Positions 26,186-34,145 of a DNA stretch of 64,000 nt are shown here, piece after piece. Numbering within the stretch: position 1 is the first letter of the stretch; each line of letters starts with the position of its first letter. The DNA comes from Photobacterium aquimaris. Its GTDB lineage: Bacteria; Pseudomonadota; Gammaproteobacteria; Enterobacterales; Vibrionaceae. A model generated the notes under the pieces. That model was not told the origin of the DNA and ran no database searches. It was given only the letters and a program-made list of their open reading frames with translations. The stretch covers positions 221,501 to 285,500 of the forward strand of contig NZ_MSCC01000002.1 in the NCBI RefSeq assembly GCF_002954455.1. Direction: 5' to 3'. The translations under genes were made by a program, and so were the position numbers.

Positions 26186-26884
26186 ATGAAAAATAATGGC
26201 AGTTATCCCTCATTCGATATATTAAATCAATTACCAGGTTGTTGGGGTTGTAAAGATATAAACTCAGCTTTTATTTATGTTAATGAGGAATATTCAAAAA
26301 TCATTGGTTTAAATAACCCTCAAGAGTGTATTGGATTAACTGATTTTGATATGCCTTATTTAAACAAAAAATATGCAAAAATATTTCAGCAACAAGATTT
26401 ACAAGTAATAGAATCAGATAAAAAATTACGTATACTTGATATTCATCCATACGCTGATGGCCACTGGCGAGCACATTTATTTACAAAAATAGCATTAAAA
26501 AATGATAAAAATAAAATTATTGGCACTCTCTTTTCAGGTATCGAATTAAAACATACTTCTTTGCTTGAGATCGGACATTGGATTTGCCGCAGTAACACAG
26601 CAAAACAACAAGATAAAGACAATCAATCACTAAATATTGCCCTTAACACTCGAGAGTCTGAAGTTTTATTTCTACTACTCTATGGTAAAAAACCACAATA
26701 CATATCGAAAATATTACAGTTGGCAGTCAAAACTGTTGAAAATTATGTCGTTCGATTAAGAGAAAAATTTAATGCTAATTCAAAAGGTGAATTGATTGAA
26801 TTAGCGCTTGATGCGGGTTTTGGTTCTCATATTCCTGAAAGTATGTTAAAAACTCAACAATCTATCGTATTGAAAGAATGCTAA
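26186..26884 (+). CDS. vqmA: quorum-sensing receptor/transcription factor VqmA
   Basis: A 232-residue regulator with an N-terminal PAS domain (about residues 8-125; LPGCWGCKDINSAFIYVNEEYSKIIGL, then LDIHPYADGHWRAHLFTK and GTLFSGIEL) and a C-terminal LuxR-type helix-turn-helix (about 155-215; NTRESEVLFLLLYGKKPQYISKIL, then VKTVENYVVRLREKF). These blocks match V. cholerae VqmA closely as I recall it. VqmA binds 3,5-dimethylpyrazin-2-ol in its PAS domain and activates vqmR. Synteny supports the call: the sRNA and its operator are upstream, and pdxH is the convergent neighbour, as in V. cholerae. Confidence 0.9.
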   Translation: MKNNGSYPSFDILNQLPGCWGCKDINSAFIYVNEEYSKIIGLNNPQECIGLTDFDMPYLNKKYAKIFQQQDLQVIESDKKLRILDIHPYADGHWRAHLFTKIALKNDKNKIIGTLFSGIELKHTSLLEIGHWICRSNTAKQQDKDNQSLNIALNTRESEVLFLLLYGKKPQYISKILQLAVKTVENYVVRLREKFNANSKGELIELALDAGFGSHIPESMLKTQQSIVLKEC

Positions 26885-26890
26885 TTGAAT

Positions 26891-26916
26891 TTAGCAGAGT
26901 ATAGCTACTCTGCTAA
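26891..26916. terminator. bidirectional hairpin between vqmA and pdxH
   Basis: A perfect 11-bp stem (TTAGCAGAGTA at 26891-26901, complement at 26906-26916) and a 4-nt loop between the two convergent genes. Confidence 0.75.
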
Positions 26917-26923
26917 TTAGTAT

Positions 26924-27562
26924 TTATGGTGCTAAACGCTCAATATCCCACTGATTGTCATCATTTCGTAAGTAAATAAAACGATCATGTAAACGATGCT
27001 TACCACCTTGCCAAAATTCAATAGTATCAAATTTCACTCTATAGCCGCCCCAAAAACTAGGAAGAGGCACTTCTCCTGCAGAAAACTTTTGCTTTAATTC
27101 AAAAAACTTCCCTTCCAATGCCTGGCGAGCTGAAAGTCGTGAGCTTTGTTTACTTGCCCAAGCTGCTATTTGGCTTTCTTTTGGCCGACTTGAAAAATAC
27201 TTCATAACTTCAAGTGTTGATAATTGCTCAACATGCCCAGTCACATGTACTTGTCGTTCAAGTATATGCCATGGAAAATGTAAACTAATTTTATTATTTA
27301 TATTCAATTGTTCAGCTTTACGGCTGCCTAAATTAGTATAAAAAATAAAACCGTCATCATCCAAGTCTTTTAATAAAACGATTCGCTGAAAAGGTTGACC
27401 ATCAGCATTTACTGTTGCAATAGTCATTGCCGTTGGATCAGGTAAATTGGCATCAACAGCTTGTTGTAACCATTTATTAAACAATACTAAAGGCTCTTTA
27501 GGTAAATCATCACGACGTAACCCCCCTTTAGTATATTCTCGGCGAATATCAGTCAAGTCCAT
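26924..27562 (-). CDS. pdxH: pyridoxamine 5'-phosphate oxidase
   Basis: A 212-residue FMN enzyme that makes pyridoxal 5'-phosphate from pyridoxine or pyridoxamine phosphate. It is full length and shows the family blocks [67 protein letters not shown] and the C-terminal FWGGYRV...[12 protein letters not shown] with the PLP-site Arg and His. Single gene, convergent with vqmA. Confidence 0.96.
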   Translation of the reverse strand: MDLTDIRREYTKGGLRRDDLPKEPLVLFNKWLQQAVDANLPDPTAMTIATVNADGQPFQRIVLLKDLDDDGFIFYTNLGSRKAEQLNINNKISLHFPWHILERQVHVTGHVEQLSTLEVMKYFSSRPKESQIAAWASKQSSRLSARQALEGKFFELKQKFSAGEVPLPSFWGGYRVKFDTIEFWQGGKHRLHDRFIYLRNDDNQWDIERLAP

Positions 27563-27828
27563 CTTCTATCTCCTACTCCCAAATATTTAATAATTAATAT
27601 CTATTCATGATGAATAACTGAATAAAAACACTTTCTGATTGCAAACCGTTAATTGTTGCATAAAGAAATAGACACATTTAGCGAAAAACAACTTTTATTA
27701 AGAAACAATCAACTGTATATCGTCGAGGTTTGATAAATTATAGCAATCAAACAGCTCTACTTTCAGCATCTCTTTATCAAAAGCTATTCATTGAATGCTG
27801 CACTTAACTTTTTTTTGGTGCTCAAATT

Positions 27829-29772
27829 ATGACACTTTTCAAACGCCAAGTTATAAGTATAACTGCATTAGTTTGCGCTATTGTTAGCGCAGCATCTGCA
27901 CAACAAATTTATTCCAGCTATTCAACATTAAAACATCAACATATCGTAATGTCACAAACAGATATTAATCGCGCTTTAGTTATACTACCTCAAGCTCTTA
28001 CAAAGCTAAATGCCTCGATGCTGTCTAATACGCAGGAGAAAGAATTATTCACAATCACCAATCATCTGTTCCCGAATATAACTTATAGCCAAATAAATAT
28101 AACAGCAGCTGATTATAGTCAGCTTCTTCGTCAAGATAATGTAATACCAATGGCCCATTCTCCATCTTGGTTTCAGAAACTATTTAAAATCCCTTCCCAT
28201 ACAGAGCAACGTATCATCGAACACAATAATAAATCACTAGGTTTATTAACGATAACTGTTCAGCCAGTGCTTAATTATCAACAACTATGGAAAATTAGCA
28301 CACAAACAGCATTAACAAATCTATTAATTGCAATCATATCAAGTTTATTGGTTTATTTAATTTGTCGTAAAAACTTTGCATCATTATCTCGTCTCACTGC
28401 ACGTGCTCGTACTATAGATAATTTAAATCAGGCTCCACTATCGATTCCCAATGAATCAGATTTAACCGTTATTGTAAGAGCATTTAATAAAATTTGTGCT
28501 CAGCTAGATGTTAACTTTAAAAACCAAGCTGATGAAGCAATGAAACTAAGACAGCAAGCCTATCTTGATACCACTTCCGGTTTAGGTAATCGCAGCTTCT
28601 TTATTCATCAGCTTAGCTCATGGTTAAACGAATCACATAAAGGTGGCTTAGGATTAATTCAGACTGATTTAATTAATGAGTGTTATCAAAATGAAGGATT
28701 TAAGGAAGGCGATGAATTAGTAAAAACAATTGCAACACGGCTAAATGAAGTGCTCATTTTTAATGATGTAACACTTGCACGTCTTTCAAAAGATGAGTTC
28801 GCAATACTCATTCCAAATATTTCGATTGAAAAACTGCAACTTTGCAGTAAATCATTAGTAAACGTTTTTAATGATTTAAATACTGGTACAACAACACTTA
28901 ATAACAATGTTGCTATTGGGTTGGTTTTTAATGAAAACAAAAGTACGCCAAGCCAAATATTAACCCAGTTAGATAATGCATTGACTCAAGCGAAAATAAT
29001 GCCTCATGAGGCTGTTTTCATTATTAAGGACATAAATAACCAAACAACACTTGGAAAGCAACAATGGAAATCTTTGCTTGAAGAAGCAATCAGTGAAGAT
29101 TTATTTATCTATAAATTTCAACCAGCAACACTTTTAAATGGCGCTATCTATCATTATGAAGTATTCACTGCAATTAAGAAAAACAACAACTACTATTCTG
29201 CTGGTATGTTTTTAGGGGCAATAGAAGATCTAAAAATAGGTAGTTGGTTTGATCGTCATGTTATTGTCACGATTATTAATAAATTAAATGCTGATAGAAC
29301 TAGTGGTCCTTTTGCCATTAATATCACTAATAGTTGTATCAATGATCCAAGTTTTATTCGTTGGTTAGATAATCTTCTTCAAAAAAATACACTTTTAAGC
29401 TCTAGACTGTTTTTTGAAATCCAAGAAATCAGCTGTATTCGACATACTGATGCGACAGGTATTTTATGCTCAATCATTCGAAAATATGAATTTGGATTTG
29501 GTATTGATAATTATGGCCGTAACTTTCAATCTTTAACCTATCTAAAAGAACTTCAACCTAATTATGTGAAAATTGACTATGCCTATACTCACCAACTCAA
29601 TGATCAGACCAAGTCAACAGTACTATCATCAATCTGTAGAACGGCACATAGCCTTAATATAAAAGTAATAGCAACACGTGTCGAAACAGCTACTCAATTA
29701 GAAAGACTGTCTGAATTATTTGTCGGTGGCTATCAAGGATTCATTACCGAGAAACAACCGCAACCGGCTTAA
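27829..29772 (+). CDS. LapD-like membrane c-di-GMP receptor with degenerate GGDEF and EAL domains
   Basis: A 647-residue inner-membrane protein. An N-terminal helix (about 9-27) and a second one (about 156-178) flank a periplasmic domain of the LapD/MoxY type. After a HAMP-like linker comes a GGDEF domain whose signature is SKDEF (ARLSKDEFAIL), then an EAL domain whose signature is EVF (YHYEVFTAIKK) and whose metal loop reads GIDNYGRNFQS instead of the DDFG type. Both enzymatic sites are therefore probably inactive, as in LapD, which senses c-di-GMP with its EAL domain and sequesters the protease LapG. No lapG or adhesin gene is adjacent. The stop is followed by a terminator containing a parS2 site. 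Confidence 0.8.
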   Translation: MTLFKRQVISITALVCAIVSAASAQQIYSSYSTLKHQHIVMSQTDINRALVILPQALTKLNASMLSNTQEKELFTITNHLFPNITYSQINITAADYSQLLRQDNVIPMAHSPSWFQKLFKIPSHTEQRIIEHNNKSLGLLTITVQPVLNYQQLWKISTQTALTNLLIAIISSLLVYLICRKNFASLSRLTARARTIDNLNQAPLSIPNESDLTVIVRAFNKICAQLDVNFKNQADEAMKLRQQAYLDTTSGLGNRSFFIHQLSSWLNESHKGGLGLIQTDLINECYQNEGFKEGDELVKTIATRLNEVLIFNDVTLARLSKDEFAILIPNISIEKLQLCSKSLVNVFNDLNTGTTTLNNNVAIGLVFNENKSTPSQILTQLDNALTQAKIMPHEAVFIIKDINNQTTLGKQQWKSLLEEAISEDLFIYKFQPATLLNGAIYHYEVFTAIKKNNNYYSAGMFLGAIEDLKIGSWFDRHVIVTIINKLNADRTSGPFAINITNSCINDPSFIRWLDNLLQKNTLLSSRLFFEIQEISCIRHTDATGILCSIIRKYEFGFGIDNYGRNFQSLTYLKELQPNYVKIDYAYTHQLNDQTKSTVLSSICRTAHSLNIKVIATRVETATQLERLSELFVGGYQGFITEKQPQPA

Positions 29773-29801
29773 TTTATTTACAGTGTAAATTAAAAAATCT
29801 T

Positions 29802-29833
29802 AAACTCTATTTACAGTGTAAATAGAGTTTTTT
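29802..29833 (+). terminator. lapD-like gene terminator built around a parS2 site
   Basis: The stem AAACTCTATTTACA / TGTAAATAGAGTTT spans 29803-29831 and is followed by T residues. The second parS2 palindrome (29810-29822) forms the top of this hairpin. Confidence 0.75.
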
Positions 29834-29983
29834 TTCATTCCAGATTTACACTGTAAATATCAAAAATAAATTATCACCTTTTATTGGCTGCTTTTATTTA
29901 CACTGTAAATTGAACCCGCATAAGCACACAGTTGCACACATTAATCCCCTGTTATTTTATAACTTAATATTCATTTTTTAACT

Positions 29984-30087
29984 GAGGTGTTTAGCTGAGG
30001 TGTTTAGCTGAGGTGTTTAGCTGAGGTGTTTAGCTGAGGTGTTTAGCTGAGGTGTTTAGCTGAGGTGTTTCGCTTAGATGTTTCGCT
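29984..30087. repeat. 13-bp tandem repeat (minisatellite) inside the parS2 cluster
   Basis: The unit GAGGTGTTTAGCT starts at 29984, 29997, 30010, 30023, 30036, 30049 and 30062 with an exact 13-bp period; the last has TTTCGCT, and a further degenerate copy (TAGATGTTTCGCT) follows to 30087. There are thus six identical units plus two variants, between parS2 sites 4 and 5. Confidence 0.92.
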
Positions 30088-30173
30088 TATTTACAGTGTA
30101 AATCATGATCTCCAATTTACACTGTAAATATAAATTATGGCCAGTTTACAGTGTAAACTGGAATACTAACGCA

Positions 30174-30920
30174 CTACCATTGATGGCCTTGGTATTGTTC
30201 AGCAACTGCTTTTCCACGTTCAGTTAAAAAATCTAACAAGCTTTGAGGATGTTGAGTCGTAATCAATTCTTGAGGAAAATTAACATGCGCTAATAAAGTC
30301 TGAATACTAGAAAAGTTACCAACATCAGCAGCAAAGTGCGCATCTGAACCGGTTGTAATTCTAGCCCCGACTTCTTTTGCTATCATCGCAATATCTTCAC
30401 ATCTTGGTGCACTACCAACACGAGAGCGACCCAATGATGAATTATTAATTTCAACTAACACATTATGCTCAGCAGCAGTACGGATCACTTTTTCAAAATC
30501 GAAATCATAATTAGGATTACCAGGGTGACCAATCGCATCAACAACCCCTGATTTAATCGTATTGATCAACGCCTCTGTATGCTCTTTTGCTGTCATTGGC
30601 TTAAATACTGGCTCATGTAAACTCGCAATCACCCAGTCTAATTTAGCTAATACCGTGTTATCTAAATCAACCTCACCATCAGTATTAACAATATTTGCTT
30701 CAACGCCACGTAACACTGCAACGCCATTAAGAAATCGAGGCAATACCCGTTGATTAGCAAAATACCAAAAATGGGGCGCTCCAGGCATTAAAGAAGCGTG
30801 ATCAGTATTACAAAACATTTTTAATCCCTTCGCTGCAGCAGCTTGAGAGTTTTCAATTATTGTACTGTAAGCGTGACCACTTGATAATGTATGGGTATGA
30901 GTATCAACTTGAATCTGCAT
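30174..30920 (-). CDS. PHP-family phosphatase YcdX-like
   Basis: A 248-residue PHP-domain hydrolase of the YcdX type. The metal-binding residues are visible as the N-terminal DTHTHT, CNTDHA, RGVEANI, SLHEP, GHPGNP, EINNSS and the C-terminal TGSDAHF, which together match a trinuclear zinc site. The physiological substrate is unknown. It lies 11-12 bp downstream of tmcA on the same strand, so it is probably the second gene of a tmcA operon; its end abuts the parS2 cluster. Confidence 0.88.
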   Translation of the reverse strand: MQIQVDTHTHTLSSGHAYSTIIENSQAAAAKGLKMFCNTDHASLMPGAPHFWYFANQRVLPRFLNGVAVLRGVEANIVNTDGEVDLDNTVLAKLDWVIASLHEPVFKPMTAKEHTEALINTIKSGVVDAIGHPGNPNYDFDFEKVIRTAAEHNVLVEINNSSLGRSRVGSAPRCEDIAMIAKEVGARITTGSDAHFAADVGNFSSIQTLLAHVNFPQELITTQHPQSLLDFLTERGKAVAEQYQGHQW

Positions 30921-30931
30921 AACGTAAACCT

Positions 30932-33061
30932 CTAATGAACTGAAGAAAATAAAAAATAATAGCGAGCAACAACATCACGTAAATGTTGCTGGGCTAACTT
31001 TCGACTCGATAAATGATAACGTTCAATTATCACTGACCAAGATTGTTTCTGTAAAATTTTTGCAATCACAAATCCTAAATCATCATCCCAACAACAATCA
31101 TCACATAATAAAAACTGTGACAACCAACTTTCAAGACTTGCAACTACGATGTCATAACCAAGGCCACCATCGATAAAAGTATCCAATTGGTGATTAATTT
31201 GCTGTTGCGATAACCCATAATTTAGCGGCTGCTGAACATTTGCAGAATATAATTTAAAAAATAATTGGCTATCTAATTGGCTAAATTGTTCAACTCGCTG
31301 ACAACAAAAAGAAGCGCTAAACAAAGATAGAGCATCATCAAACCATGATTGCGCAGCATTTGATAATGGTTTAACACACAATAAAGAATGGTGTCCACTG
31401 GCAACATCTTTTGTCATTCCTAACCGCAGTGGGCGAAAGGAACACTGAGACCAAAAATCAACGAGCTCACTAACAGCGCCAAAACTTGTGCCAACATAAT
31501 CAATGTTATTATTTCGCGCCTGTTGTAATACCGCATTCACAAGTTGAGTACCAATACCTTGCTGCTGAAAACCATCAACAACAGCAATGCGCAATATACG
31601 ATAGCAATGTTGTTGTGCCGCCACAGAATAGCCAAGATGTGCAGCTAAAGATTGTGCTAACAAATGTCCCTGCGGACGTCGTTTTCCTTGCATTACTAAC
31701 TGCGCTAATTCAGTATCAAAGCCCCCTTCTTGAGATACCACACAACAACCAATAATGACGCCAGCTTGCCTTGCGACAATAAGAGATAAATTGGGATCAT
31801 CCAACAATTGTTGAATATCATTAGGGGATGTTTGGTAATGCGCATTCACTAATAAGCCAAAAAGTTGATTTAGCAACACTTCATCATGCGCAAGTTGTGC
31901 TGTATCTAACACCGAATAATCAATCGCGACAGTAGCTGATTTAATATCACGTAGAGTGCAATCAGGGGCTTGTGCTGTCAGTAATAAGGTTTTAAAAATC
32001 CAAGCCTCTAGTGGATCACCAACAGCCCACCTTATTGGTTGCTCCAAATGATAGCTTCGCCATTGCGGCATTTTTTCAGTTAATCGTTGCTTAAATTTAA
32101 TTTCAAAACCGCGACCTGTTCCTTCATAACCATGGATGGTAGTCGCAAAGACTAAACGATTATGACGACCAAGTAGTTCCGTTAATATGGATGCAGGAAT
32201 AGCAGCGGCTTCATCGACAATAATAAAATCGTAATTAGAAGCATCATTAACAATCTTATCTGCAGCTACAAACTCGAGTCGGCTCGATCCAATATTTAAT
32301 TGATGGGGATGGGTTTGATTCGTTGTCTGCAATCGCAACTTAGCATGTTTAAACACAGTTTCAGCACAAGCAAATGAAGGTGCAGTTACCGCAATCTTCA
32401 TTGTGCGAGTAAGCAATAGTTCCGCGGCAGCGATACCTAACGCTGCCGACTTTCCACGACCACGATCAGCTGATAAGACTAACGGTCGCTTTCGATGCCC
32501 TATCATCACTTTAATGATAGTATCGACAGCTTCTGATTGGCCACTGGTTAAACAACGACGCTGAGTATTGGTATCAGTAAATATTGTTGGTGGGGTTATA
32601 TCATCAAAAACTGCCGTTAAACAACAGCGTGGCAGCGGTTGAGATTGCTGAATCAAGATCACTTCAGGCTCTAAAAACAATCGTCCTAAGCGTTTATAAA
32701 ATGGTGTTGTAGTATGGTGTAACCGCCATGTTGGTGGCGCAATAATAATGCATAAGCCTCCCCCTTTAATCGTACCAGAAAGTGCACCTAAGGCATCAGC
32801 ATTAATACCATCAAAGGCATTGATAACCACTAAATCAAACTCTTGCCCAAGCCACTGCTTAGACTGTTTAAACGATGATGGAATAAAAGACATTGGTGCA
32901 TTATCACCGGCCCATAAACGTTGTGGAAAGTAATTCCCAATCGTCGTTGCACTAGCTGTCGCCCATTCAATATCGCCTTCTAATACGACTAATTGACGAC
33001 AAAAATATTGTGATAGCTGCTGCTGAAGTTGAGCAAAAAATGTCTCTAACTGCATCGACAT
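30932..33061 (-). CDS. tmcA: tRNA(Met) cytidine acetyltransferase TmcA
   Basis: About 709 residues. TmcA makes N4-acetylcytidine at the wobble position of elongator tRNA-Met using ATP and acetyl-CoA. It has an N-terminal DUF1726-type domain, an RNA-helicase-like module with Walker A ADRGRGKSAALG and Walker B IIVDEAAAIP, a GNAT acetyltransferase domain (RILRIAVVDGFQQQGIGTQLV) and a C-terminal tRNA-binding domain. I prefer the ATG at 33061, which has GGA 7 nt upstream, over the TTG at 33073. It is not part of the replication module but sits next to parB2 and shares a bidirectional terminator with it. Confidence 0.92.
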   Translation of the reverse strand: MSMQLETFFAQLQQQLSQYFCRQLVVLEGDIEWATASATTIGNYFPQRLWAGDNAPMSFIPSSFKQSKQWLGQEFDLVVINAFDGINADALGALSGTIKGGGLCIIIAPPTWRLHHTTTPFYKRLGRLFLEPEVILIQQSQPLPRCCLTAVFDDITPPTIFTDTNTQRRCLTSGQSEAVDTIIKVMIGHRKRPLVLSADRGRGKSAALGIAAAELLLTRTMKIAVTAPSFACAETVFKHAKLRLQTTNQTHPHQLNIGSSRLEFVAADKIVNDASNYDFIIVDEAAAIPASILTELLGRHNRLVFATTIHGYEGTGRGFEIKFKQRLTEKMPQWRSYHLEQPIRWAVGDPLEAWIFKTLLLTAQAPDCTLRDIKSATVAIDYSVLDTAQLAHDEVLLNQLFGLLVNAHYQTSPNDIQQLLDDPNLSLIVARQAGVIIGCCVVSQEGGFDTELAQLVMQGKRRPQGHLLAQSLAAHLGYSVAAQQHCYRILRIAVVDGFQQQGIGTQLVNAVLQQARNNNIDYVGTSFGAVSELVDFWSQCSFRPLRLGMTKDVASGHHSLLCVKPLSNAAQSWFDDALSLFSASFCCQRVEQFSQLDSQLFFKLYSANVQQPLNYGLSQQQINHQLDTFIDGGLGYDIVVASLESWLSQFLLCDDCCWDDDLGFVIAKILQKQSWSVIIERYHLSSRKLAQQHLRDVVARYYFLFSSVH

Positions 33062-33114
33062 AAATAGATCCAAAAATAAATGACAAACAGATCATAACAC
33101 AGCTCCAACTGGCA

Positions 33115-33146
33115 TAAAAAAACCACGCATAATAGCGTGGTTTTTA
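33115..33146. terminator. terminator between parB2 and tmcA
   Basis: The stem AACCACGC (33121-33128) pairs with GCGTGGTT (33135-33142), flanked by A- and T-runs, so it can act on either strand. It ends the parA2-parB2 operon. Confidence 0.85.
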
Positions 33147-33163
33147 TTAAGTACAATCGACCA

Positions 33164-34138
33164 TTACTTTAGATAATCATTTAAATAAGCAAGTACATCA
33201 CTGATCTGACGGTCACTCATCTTTTTCAGTTTAAGCTGTAATTTATCACCATCGCGAGTATAAGAAACTTTACCCTTAATGAGATCTTGTGACGTTGGCT
33301 TTTCAACCACAGCTTTCGGGTGTAATTGCTCCCCTAATTGCTCTAATTTTCCAGTCACTTCACGCGTTATACGGCTAATACCTTGCGCATTAATTGTTTT
33401 CCATAATGCCGCATTCTCACCACTTAAATCAGCAATCATATGCTGTTGCTGCTCATGATTTAAACCAAAGAAAATACGATGAAGTTTGACAATCGTTGGG
33501 CGACCAAGCTCACCGACACTAGGGTAAGCCATCAGTAATTCCATCGGTAAACTTGCCGCTTTTAATGCACCACTCACCAATGCTTCACTGCATTGTAAAT
33601 ACTTCGCAAGCTCTTTTTGATCCGCGACTTTTCCTGAATCTAATAGCGACTGCATCTCTTTACCACGTTCAAACAGTGATAAAGGTTTATGCGCATTCGC
33701 AACATCAGATAGAAACTTAGCGTGTTCAGTATTAATGCCCTTTGCTACATAAATTAGAAAATCTTTATGGGCAATAATACAAGACATACGACGGCGACTA
33801 CCGTCTAATACTTCAATACGACCATCTTCAAGCCAACGACCTACAGCTGGATATTGCTGACCGCGATCTTTTAATGTTACTAAAATATCAGCTAAAGCAT
33901 GCTCATTTAGGAAAGCCTGCTCACGGGCATTTTCAGCAAAAACGATTGTTTGAGTACTAACATCATCTGCATTTACTTTTACTAATTCAAACGCAACAGT
34001 ATCTTCGCCCGCAACAGCTAATTCAATAACCGCAGCTTTATCACGTGCTGCTGTTTGTGCTTCTGTAACGTTAGTAGCACGACGTTTATCTGCTTTACCA
34101 AATAAACGCGCATTAAGATCTGTAGTTTTAATCGCCAT
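33164..34138 (-). CDS. parB2: chromosome 2 partition protein ParB2
   Basis: A 324-residue ParB family DNA-binding protein. The N-terminal half contains the CTPase/ParB box region around LEDGRIEVLDGSRRRMS (GSRRR-type motif) and the middle contains a helix-turn-helix (KVADQKELAKYLQCSEALVSGALKAASLP). The C-terminal part is the dimerisation domain. It should bind the TTTACANTGTAAA sites described here and, with ParA2, move the replicated ori2 regions. It is 7 bp downstream of parA2. The type is the chr2-specific one rather than the Spo0J-like chromosome 1 ParB, judged from its context with rctB and the parS2-type sites. Confidence 0.92.
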   Translation of the reverse strand: MAIKTTDLNARLFGKADKRRATNVTEAQTAARDKAAVIELAVAGEDTVAFELVKVNADDVSTQTIVFAENAREQAFLNEHALADILVTLKDRGQQYPAVGRWLEDGRIEVLDGSRRRMSCIIAHKDFLIYVAKGINTEHAKFLSDVANAHKPLSLFERGKEMQSLLDSGKVADQKELAKYLQCSEALVSGALKAASLPMELLMAYPSVGELGRPTIVKLHRIFFGLNHEQQQHMIADLSGENAALWKTINAQGISRITREVTGKLEQLGEQLHPKAVVEKPTSQDLIKGKVSYTRDGDKLQLKLKKMSDRQISDVLAYLNDYLK

Positions 34139-34145
34139 CTGTCAA

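Larger units (their letters stand above)
29777..30157. repeat. parS2: cluster of seven parS2-type centromere sites
   Basis: Seven perfect 13-bp palindromes of the form TTTACANTGTAAA lie at 29777-29789, 29810-29822, 29845-29857, 29897-29909, 30090-30102, 30116-30128 and 30145-30157. N is G in sites 1, 2, 5 and 7 and C in sites 3, 4 and 6. This is the published V. cholerae parS2 consensus, the binding site of ParB2. The cluster is 3 kb from parB2 and about 6 kb from ori2. Site 7 is extended to a 21-bp palindrome by flanking CCAG/CTGG. Confidence 0.9.

Noticed and set aside
25854-26189. 111-codon plus-strand frame upstream of vqmA
   Set aside because: It runs across the vqmR operator, the sRNA and its terminator, and has a biased hydrophobic/cysteine composition without a ribosome-binding site.
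29984-30087. Tandem repeat considered as a CRISPR array
   Set aside because: The 13-bp units are directly adjacent with no spacers, and no cas genes are nearby.
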